From NCBI GenBank assembly GCA_028707125.1, contig JAQTUX010000002.1:1-64000 (forward strand): a DNA stretch of 64,000 nucleotides, given 5' to 3'. This document shows positions 57,634-64,000 of the stretch, in pieces. Every line of letters begins with the position of its first letter. Positions within the stretch are counted from its first letter, which is position 1. Source of the DNA: Candidatus Omnitrophota bacterium (lineage in GTDB: Bacteria; Omnitrophota; Gorgyraeia; Gygaellales; JAQTUX01). The notes under the pieces are model-generated. The model saw nothing but the letters and a program-made list of their open reading frames with translations. It was not told the origin of the DNA and ran no database searches. The translations under genes and the position numbers were made by a program.

Positions 57634-59176
57634 TGGCGCTCAAACCTATTTTCTCCTGCTCAATATCTACCTTTATTACTTTAACCTTGATCTTATCTGC
57701 CGGCTTAAGGGCGCTCATCGCCTCCTTGCTGATCTCGTTGGAAAATATCAGGCCCTCGAGGCCGTCTTCCAATTTCACGAATACGCCGAAATCAGTGACC
57801 TTCACTACCTCGGAATCCCAGGAAGAATCAATGGCGTATTTTTCGGCGATCCCGGCCCAGGGATTCTCCTCTAACTGCTTTAACCCGAGGGACAGCCTGC
57901 GGTTGGAGCCGTCAACCTGAAGCACGACCACATCCACTCTCTGGCCTTTCTTTAATACGTCCTGAGGATTATTCACTCTTTTCAGCCAGGACATATCGTT
58001 GACGTGGACCATCCCCTCGATACCGTCGTCAAGCTCTACAAACGCGCCGTAATCCGCGAAGCTCTTGACCTTGCCCGATAATCTGGAGCCGACGATATAT
58101 TTTTTCTCCGCGTCAAGCCAGGGGTTCGCCTCCAGCTGCCGCACGCTCAAGGAGATCCTGCGGTTATCCTTATCCACGTTCAATATCTGCACCTCCACAA
58201 TATCGCCTATGGCAAAGATCTCCTGCGGATTTGTTATCTTCTTGGTCCAGGACATCTCCGAGATATGCACCAGCCCTTCTATCCCTTTCTCGATCTCCAC
58301 AAATACGCCGTAAGGCAGTATGTTCACCACCTTGCCTTTTATTTTTGAACCCACCGAGAATTTGGACTCCACGTCTGACCAGGGGTCGGGCAGCCTCTGC
58401 TTCAGCCCAAGAGATACTCTGTGCGTCTGGCTGTCCACGTTCAATATAGCCACGTCTATTTTATCCCCCACTGTCAGCATCTCGGAAGGATGGGCTATTT
58501 TTGACCATGACATATCGGTTATATGCAGGAGCCCGTCCAGGCCTCCCAGGTCAATGAACGCGCCGAAGTCGGTTATTGCCTTTACCAATCCCTGCCTTAT
58601 CTCGCCGACCTTCAATTCCCCCCAGAGCTTATTCCTGGCATCCTCTCTTTCTCTCTGCAGCGCCTCGCGCCTGGAAACTATCAAACCCTTCCTCAGATTG
58701 TCCACCTTTATCAGCTTGAATTTGAACAACTGGCCGATAATGTCTTTATCAGGCACACCCTTGAACATGGATAAAGACGCCGGCAGGAACGCCTCTGTGC
58801 CCATGACATCAACAAGAAAGCCTCCCTTGACCTTTTTAACCGGACGGCCGTCGATCAGATCGCCCTCCTTGTACTTCTGGGTTATCTTATCCCAGCCCTG
58901 CGCCTTATACGCCTTTTCCTTTGAGAGCACAACCTTGCCGCTATCATCCTCCACGGCCTCCACCAAAACCTCGATCTCCTTGCCTACCTCCAGCTCGTCC
59001 TTGGCAAATTGAGCAAGCGGGATAAACCCTTCGGATTTATATCCGACGTCAATAACCGCCTCTTTCTGAGTGATCGCGATTATCCTGCCCTTAATGATAT
59101 CCCCCTCCTTAACCGGCTTTATGCTTTCTTCATAAAGCCGCTCGAACGCTGAACTGCTTTCTGTTTTTTTAATCAT
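57626..59176 (-). CDS. rpsA: 30S ribosomal protein S1
   Basis: 516 residues with six S1 (OB-fold) repeats at about 20-88, 104-170, 188-256, 273-341, 360-428 and 447-513; repeats three to five carry the clear GAFIDLGGLDGLLHITDMSW-type signature. Binds mRNA to the ribosome. E. coli S1 has six repeats in 557 residues, so this is slightly shorter. AGGAGG lies about 12 bases before the ATG. Confidence 0.96.
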   Translation of the reverse strand: MIKKTESSSAFERLYEESIKPVKEGDIIKGRIIAITQKEAVIDVGYKSEGFIPLAQFAKDELEVGKEIEVLVEAVEDDSGKVVLSKEKAYKAQGWDKITQKYKEGDLIDGRPVKKVKGGFLVDVMGTEAFLPASLSMFKGVPDKDIIGQLFKFKLIKVDNLRKGLIVSRREALQREREDARNKLWGELKVGEIRQGLVKAITDFGAFIDLGGLDGLLHITDMSWSKIAHPSEMLTVGDKIDVAILNVDSQTHRVSLGLKQRLPDPWSDVESKFSVGSKIKGKVVNILPYGVFVEIEKGIEGLVHISEMSWTKKITNPQEIFAIGDIVEVQILNVDKDNRRISLSVRQLEANPWLDAEKKYIVGSRLSGKVKSFADYGAFVELDDGIEGMVHVNDMSWLKRVNNPQDVLKKGQRVDVVVLQVDGSNRRLSLGLKQLEENPWAGIAEKYAIDSSWDSEVVKVTDFGVFVKLEDGLEGLIFSNEISKEAMSALKPADKIKVKVIKVDIEQEKIGLSANV

Positions 59177-59208
59177 TTACCTTTTATCCTCCTTAATATA
59201 GAATTTTT

Positions 59209-59817
59209 TTAATTTGGAACATTTCCCTTCAATTTACCGATCTCATCCATGACCATCCGCGAAACCTCAAGGTCGCTTTTGCCACTCTGCCTGTCCGCCC
59301 TGATCGCCTCGCCGAAACAAACAAAGATCTCTGCCCGCCTTATCCTTTGTGACCCCTTTGGCATAGCTGAATCGGATCCCTTTATATAAGCGGGTACTAT
59401 GGGAACCCCGGCTACCCTGGCTAAAAAGCCTATGCCGCGGTTCACCCTGAAATCGTCTCTAAGGCCGGCTCCGCGCGTGCCTTCAGGAAAAACAACCAGC
59501 CCCCTGCCTCCTTTCAAGATCTCTACCGCCCGGCGTATGGCAGCCGAGTCGGCGGTGTTACGCTTCACGGGGAAAGCGTTACTATGCTTAAGTATCCAGG
59601 AAAAAAGCGGGAAACTGAACAACTCGCTCTTTGCCATATAACTCAATTTTCTTTTGCTGATAGTGCCGAGCAGGACCGGATCTATGTTGCTTAAATGATT
59701 ACTCGCTAATATAAACGGCCCCTTATCCGGCACGTACCCGCTTCCAGCGACTTTTATTTTACAGCCTGATATTCTAAGGACCAATACGCATATAGCCCTG
59801 AATATTACATACAGCAT
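59209..59817 (-). CDS. 1-acyl-sn-glycerol-3-phosphate acyltransferase-like
   Basis: 202 residues with the acyltransferase motif NHLSNIDP (HX4D) near 41 and FPEGTRG near 115, one N-terminal membrane helix. Attaches the second acyl chain in phosphatidic acid synthesis (PlsC type). Between rpsA and the phosphohexomutase. Confidence 0.92.
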   Translation of the reverse strand: MLYVIFRAICVLVLRISGCKIKVAGSGYVPDKGPFILASNHLSNIDPVLLGTISKRKLSYMAKSELFSFPLFSWILKHSNAFPVKRNTADSAAIRRAVEILKGGRGLVVFPEGTRGAGLRDDFRVNRGIGFLARVAGVPIVPAYIKGSDSAMPKGSQRIRRAEIFVCFGEAIRADRQSGKSDLEVSRMVMDEIGKLKGNVPN

Positions 59818-59823
59818 GATGTT

Positions 59824-61218
59824 TTATTTAACCAATGACTTGCCGTATTCAAGTAAACGCCTGGCTTCTTTAAGGCTCTTGGACTCGGCATACACGCGGA
59901 TTATCGGCTCTGTGCCGGAGCCCCTTATCATTATCCAGCTGTCGTTATCCAAAATCAGCTTAACGCCGTCAAAGTCCTTCCTTTCAACTACCTTCCTGCC
60001 GATCACCATATCCGTATTCTTAAAACCGTCAATATCAAAACTACCCGTCTGGCGCAAGGCAATGCTGTCCTTGACATAGTAATACCTGCCGTATTTCTTC
60101 TCCATATCGGCAATGATCTTATCTATTGATTTCCCGCGGTAAGCCATCATCTCAAGCAGCATAAGGCCGGCCAGCGTTCCGTCACGCTCAGGTATGTAGT
60201 TCTTAAACCCTATTCCTCCCGCCTCTTCGCCGCCCACAAGCACATCGCGCGTATTCATAAGTTCAGAAATATACTTGAAGCCGACAGGTGTCTCGAACAT
60301 CTCAACGCCTAAGTCCCCGGCTATCTTATCAAGCACGCGGCTGCCGCATATCGTCTTTACAACCGCCCCCTTCATGCCTCTGTCCTGCTTAAGGTGTAAT
60401 ATCAATAACGCCAGTATCTTCTGAGGGCTGATAAACTCTCCATCAGGCGCCAAAGCCGCTATCCTGTCCGCGTCACCGTCAAGCACAAGCCCTATATTAA
60501 ATCTGCCTTTTTTCATTTTAGACATAGACGGCCCTAAATTCTCCGGTATGGGCTCGGGCTGGCATCCGCCGAAAGAAGGGTTATATTCCCGGCGCGCGAA
60601 TTCAATTCTTATACTGCTTCCTTTAAGTATCTCTGATATCAGGCCGTCCCCGCTGCCGTGCATAGTATCAACCAGGATCTTGAATTTCGCTTTCTTCAAG
60701 AGCTTAAGGTCCACGTAGGAACGCAGGAATTTAACGTAGTCATTTACAAAATCTCGATACGCGACCAGGCCCGTACCCTTTCCTCGCGCGCGATAAGGAG
60801 AAAGCAGTTTCTCCACTTCAGAAGTCACCTCCGAACCAGCGGCGCCTCCGGAAGAGGTCTTTATTTTGATCCCGTTATAACTGGACGGATTATGGCTGGC
60901 GGTGATCACAATGCCAGCGCTGGCCTTAAATCTTTTTACGGCAAGGCTGACTGCTGGAGTAGGAAGATATTTATCCGAAAGCAGGACCTTGATGCCGTTT
61001 TGGCTCAAGACCTCGCTTACCGTGTGGGCGAATTCTTTTGATAGGAATCTCGTGTCATAGCCGACCGCGAAAACAATCTCTCCGGAAGACAGGCGGCCTT
61101 TGTAATAATCGGCTATTGCCTGCGACACTATCCGCACATTCTGAAATGTGAAATTATCCGCTATTATCCCCCGCCATCCATCGGTGCCGAACTTTATCTG
61201 GGAACGTATGTCGTCCAT
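59824..61218 (-). CDS. Phosphoglucomutase/phosphomannomutase family protein
   Basis: 465 residues from the ATG at 61218. The longer frame overlaps nadD by 53 bp; the chosen start has GGAGG nine bases upstream and begins with the usual FGTDGWRG (residues 9-16). Phosphoserine loop TASHNPSSYNG near 104, metal loop DGDADR near 248, and GEEAGG near 330. Interconverts hexose 1- and 6-phosphates for glycan and glycogen synthesis. Confidence 0.94.
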   Translation of the reverse strand: MDDIRSQIKFGTDGWRGIIADNFTFQNVRIVSQAIADYYKGRLSSGEIVFAVGYDTRFLSKEFAHTVSEVLSQNGIKVLLSDKYLPTPAVSLAVKRFKASAGIVITASHNPSSYNGIKIKTSSGGAAGSEVTSEVEKLLSPYRARGKGTGLVAYRDFVNDYVKFLRSYVDLKLLKKAKFKILVDTMHGSGDGLISEILKGSSIRIEFARREYNPSFGGCQPEPIPENLGPSMSKMKKGRFNIGLVLDGDADRIAALAPDGEFISPQKILALLILHLKQDRGMKGAVVKTICGSRVLDKIAGDLGVEMFETPVGFKYISELMNTRDVLVGGEEAGGIGFKNYIPERDGTLAGLMLLEMMAYRGKSIDKIIADMEKKYGRYYYVKDSIALRQTGSFDIDGFKNTDMVIGRKVVERKDFDGVKLILDNDSWIMIRGSGTEPIIRVYAESKSLKEARRLLEYGKSLVK

Positions 61219-61237
61219 TGAAACAAGCCTCCGTTGT

Positions 61238-61804
61238 TTATCTGTAAAGCCCTCTCTTCTCAATATACCCGCGAACCTCATCAGGAACAAGATACCTTGC
61301 CGACCTGCCCGCCCTTATCAGGTTCCTTATTTCATAGGCAGAGATGTCTATGGATTTTATATTTACCTTGACTATCCTTTCCGGAAGGCTTGAGAGTATG
61401 TACCCCGGGCGATTAGCGACCACAAAATCAGCCAGGGCAAAGATCTCATCCACGTCCTTCCATTCGCCTAAATAGTTGATAAGGTCCGAACCGGTTATAA
61501 AGAAAAGTTTATCGTCAGGATATATCTTTTTAAGCTGCCTTAAGGTCTCAACCGAATAGGACTTGCCTTTGCGCCGTATCTCTATATCAGACACAAAAAA
61601 GCGCGGATTTTGTTTCAAGGCCTTCTTCACCATCACAAGCCGGTCTTTCGCGGAGGCGATCGAATCCTCCTGCTTATGAGGAGGTAGGTTGGAAGGGATG
61701 AATATCACCCTGTCCAGGCCCAATCCCTGCAAGACCTGCTCTGCCATCAATAGATGGCCGTAATGTATCGGGTTAAACGTGCCTCCTAAAATGCCTATCT
61801 TCAT
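61238..61804 (-). CDS. nadD: Nicotinate-nucleotide adenylyltransferase
   Basis: 188 residues, nucleotidyltransferase fold with GGTFNPIHYGHL at 7-18, FITGSDLINYLGEWKD near 100 and ISAYEIRNLIRAG near 155. Makes deamido-NAD. Overlaps proA by 4 bp. Confidence 0.96.
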   Translation of the reverse strand: MKIGILGGTFNPIHYGHLLMAEQVLQGLGLDRVIFIPSNLPPHKQEDSIASAKDRLVMVKKALKQNPRFFVSDIEIRRKGKSYSVETLRQLKKIYPDDKLFFITGSDLINYLGEWKDVDEIFALADFVVANRPGYILSSLPERIVKVNIKSIDISAYEIRNLIRAGRSARYLVPDEVRGYIEKRGLYR

Positions 61805-63057
61805 GCCCGCACCTGTCCGCTGCCATAAATAGTATATTTATAGGTAGTCAGTTCTTCCAGCGCCATGGGGCCGCGGGCGTGCAGCTTATCAGTGCTTATG
61901 CCTATTTCCGCGCCCATACCGAATTCATAACCGTCGGTAAAACGGGTAGAGGCGTTCAGGTAAAGGCAGGCGGAATCTACCTTGCCGAAGAACACCCGCG
62001 CGCGCTCCTCATCATCGGTAACAATGCTTTCGGAATGGCCGCTGCCGTACTTATTGATGTGCCTTATGGCCTCTTCAAGGGAATCAACCACCCTTACCGA
62101 CAGTATCAGGCCAAGGTACTCCTCTGACCAGTCATTTTCCTGAGCCCGCTTTAGCCCCCTTACGATCCTCCTCGTCAGTTCATCGCCGCGTATCTCAACG
62201 CCCGCCTCCGCGAGTTGTTTTATCATCCCGGGCAGGAACCGCGCCGCGACATCCTTGTGCACAAGCAGCGTCTCCATCGCGTTGCAGACCCCCGGGCGCT
62301 GCACCTTGGCGTTAAAGGCGATCCTCTGCGCCATATTCAGATCCGCCTCTGAATCAATATACACATGGCATACCCCTTTATAATGCTTGATCACGGGTAT
62401 CCTGGATTTAGCGGCGATCTTTTTTATCAGCGCCTCGCCTCCGCGCGGAATGATCAGGTCTATGTATTTATCAAGAGTGAGCATCGCGTCTACGGCCGAT
62501 TTATCGGAGAATAAGATCATATTAAGGCAGCCCTGGGGAATGCCGGACTCAAGCGCGGCATTATTCAATGTGTTAAAGATCGCGCGGTTGGAATTCAGCG
62601 CTTCGGAGCCGCCGCGCAGAATAACGGCGTTGCCCGACTTAAGGCATAACCCCGCGCAGTCGGCGGTAACGTCAGGCCGTGATTCGTAAATGATCCCTAT
62701 AACGCCTATGGGCACGCGCACCTTCCTTATCTTGAGGCCGTTTGGCCTCAATGTTTCCTTGATCACTTCTCCTACCGGATCAGGAAGCGAGGCCACCTGC
62801 TCAAGGGAAGCGCGCATAGCGGCTACGCGCTTATCATTAAGCGACAGCCGGTCTATTATGGAGGCGGAAAGCCCCTTCTTCCCTGCCAGGGCAACGTCTT
62901 TCTGATTAGCGCCAAGGATCTCCTTGATGTTGGAAGATAACGCGGCAGACATATTCCGCAGGGCCCTGTTCTTGATGTTGGTATCAAGGGCGGCTAAATC
63001 AACCGCCGCCTTCTTTGCCGCCTGAGCAATTTTGAGTATTCTTTTCTGGATATCCAT
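61801..63057 (-). CDS. proA: Glutamate-5-semialdehyde dehydrogenase
   Basis: 418 residues; second step of proline synthesis. ESRPDVTADCAGLCLKSGNA near 127-146 and the catalytic cysteine in RPGVCNAMETLLVH near 255 are present, and the C-terminal RGPMALEELTTYKY is standard. Behind proB by 18 bp with a hairpin between. Confidence 0.97.
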   Translation of the reverse strand: MDIQKRILKIAQAAKKAAVDLAALDTNIKNRALRNMSAALSSNIKEILGANQKDVALAGKKGLSASIIDRLSLNDKRVAAMRASLEQVASLPDPVGEVIKETLRPNGLKIRKVRVPIGVIGIIYESRPDVTADCAGLCLKSGNAVILRGGSEALNSNRAIFNTLNNAALESGIPQGCLNMILFSDKSAVDAMLTLDKYIDLIIPRGGEALIKKIAAKSRIPVIKHYKGVCHVYIDSEADLNMAQRIAFNAKVQRPGVCNAMETLLVHKDVAARFLPGMIKQLAEAGVEIRGDELTRRIVRGLKRAQENDWSEEYLGLILSVRVVDSLEEAIRHINKYGSGHSESIVTDDEERARVFFGKVDSACLYLNASTRFTDGYEFGMGAEIGISTDKLHARGPMALEELTTYKYTIYGSGQVRA

Positions 63058-63066
63058 CTTTCCCCT

Positions 63067-63086
63067 CTACAGGCTTACGCCTGTAG
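63067..63086 (-). repeat. REP-like repeat, copy 5, hairpin A only
   Basis: The same CTACAGGC/GCCTGTAG hairpin as copies 1 and 2, without hairpin B. It overlaps the end of proB: on the minus strand it encodes the last three residues (Leu-Gln-Ala) and the TAA stop lies in its loop. Confidence 0.85.
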
Positions 63087-64000
63087 CATCACCAAATCAT
63101 TCCTGTGCACTACTTCCCTGGCAAATTTCTTTCCAGTATTTCCCGCGATCGCGGAAGAAGAAAAAGAAGATATGCCGCGCGCGAATTCTTCGCCGTTCTT
63201 ATCCAATATGCTTATTATTTCACGAGCGTCAAATTCACCTTTGACATCAATAATGCCCACGGCAAGCAGGCTTTTATTTTTATTTATAAGCGCGGCCTTC
63301 GCGCCGTCATCAACGACGATCTTTCCCTTCGGCTTTGTCCCGAAGGCGATCCAGTGTTCTTTCGCCGAAAGGCCCTTCTTTGACACGAACAAAGTCCCGT
63401 TATCCTGAGGCGCGATCACGGCTGAAGCGACTATTCGCTCCTTATACCCGTTAGCAATGACACATGGTATGCCCGAATCCACCGCGATCTTTGCCGCCTC
63501 GATCTTAGTGATCATCCCGCCTACACAAGTCCTGTTTTTAGTAGGGCAGGCCAGGGATTTTATCTCGGCGCCGATCTCATCCACTATCCGAATGACTCTC
63601 CCCTCTTTATCCAGCAGCCCGTCCACATCCGAGAGCATGACCAGGAGGTCCGCCTCCACTAATTTTGCCACCAGCGCCGAAAGCCGGTCATTATCGCCGA
63701 ATTTTATCTCGTCTGTAGAAATAGTGTCATTTTCATTGACTACGGGCACGCGCCCTAATCTTAGTAACGCCAAAAGCGTATTCCTGGCGTTCAGGTAACG
63801 CTGACGGCTGTCAAAATCATCCCAGGTCAATAATACCTGCGCGCAGTTAATGCCGAACTTTTTAAATTGGCCCCTATAGTTATCCATCAACTCATTCTGG
63901 CCGATGGCCGCGGCCGCCTGAAGCAGGGGCAATTGTTTCGGCCTGGCAGCCAGCTTCATCGACTCCATCCCCAGGGCAATCGCGCCGGAAGATACAACGA
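63075..64000 (-). CDS. proB: Glutamate 5-kinase, 5' end cut by window
   Basis: Phosphorylates glutamate, first step of proline synthesis. The C-terminal 308 residues or so are visible, from VVSSGAIALGMESMKL at the window edge, through IKFGDNDRLSALVA and the PUA domain (about the last 80). Roughly the first 50-60 residues lie beyond 64000. The PUA domain ends normally at HRNDLVML, and the final residues come from the inserted repeat. Confidence 0.96.
   Translation of the reverse strand, partial: VVSSGAIALGMESMKLAARPKQLPLLQAAAAIGQNELMDNYRGQFKKFGINCAQVLLTWDDFDSRQRYLNARNTLLALLRLGRVPVVNENDTISTDEIKFGDNDRLSALVAKLVEADLLVMLSDVDGLLDKEGRVIRIVDEIGAEIKSLACPTKNRTCVGGMITKIEAAKIAVDSGIPCVIANGYKERIVASAVIAPQDNGTLFVSKKGLSAKEHWIAFGTKPKGKIVVDDGAKAALINKNKSLLAVGIIDVKGEFDAREIISILDKNGEEFARGISSFSSSAIAGNTGKKFAREVVHRNDLVMLQA

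Overview
The window looks like a chromosome segment of a Gram-negative bacterium of the PVC superphylum, most likely Omnitrophota (former OP3). This rests on the character of the 16S gene, the gene content (LPS heptosyltransferases, GmhB, O-antigen ligase-like protein, two GalT paralogues, Rex-less compact operons) and recalled family resemblances; no search was run, so the phylum call is an inference.

Layout. Positions 1-5013 hold an rRNA operon on the minus strand, read 16S - tRNA-Ile - tRNA-Ala - 23S (23S 3' end outside the window), with its promoter, a terminator-like leader hairpin, boxA-like sites and the pre-16S processing stem. A divergent GAF-GGDEF diguanylate cyclase (5109-6269) is the only plus-strand protein gene. 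Everything after it is on the minus strand. 6263-15576: smc with a short hinge, a CarCDE-like acyl-CoA dehydrogenase/EtfB/ferredoxin-EtfA set, a GNAT protein, glgC and a TraB/GumN-type protein. 15563-22816: pgk-tpiA-secG followed by a five-gene peptide ABC transporter, nearly all genes overlapping.

22863-26285 is an accessory island. It holds an AT-rich two-gene cassette (HEPN-like protein plus AAA ATPase) bounded by two inverted, GC-rich palindromic elements, then a DUF5678-like/retropepsin-like pair bounded by 32-bp direct repeats, and several long perfect hairpins. This is the best candidate here for an undescribed system.

26286-33672 is a complete phosphate module: phoB-phoR, a DUF2490-like protein, pstSCA, two unequal PstB ATPases and phoU, with two matching PHO-box-like sites. 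33701-38287 holds a secreted propeller-like protein, gap and two tandem galT paralogues, one lacking the nucleophilic histidine. 38345-41155 has fmt and a PriA without helicase motifs. 41118-56406 is a surface-glycan locus: MGDG-synthase-like and family 2/9 glycosyltransferases, gmhB, epimerase, O-antigen ligase, B12-radical SAM protein, large membrane glycosyltransferase, DUF3108, the DUF5989-SxtJ-carbamoyltransferase trio, a deacetylase and an SGNH hydrolase. 56428-64000 is housekeeping: tyrS, rpsA, plsC-like, phosphohexomutase, nadD, proA and proB (cut by the window edge).

A repeat family made of paired tetraloop hairpins (REP/REPIN-like) occurs five times, usually right behind a stop codon; one copy supplies the stop codon of proB.
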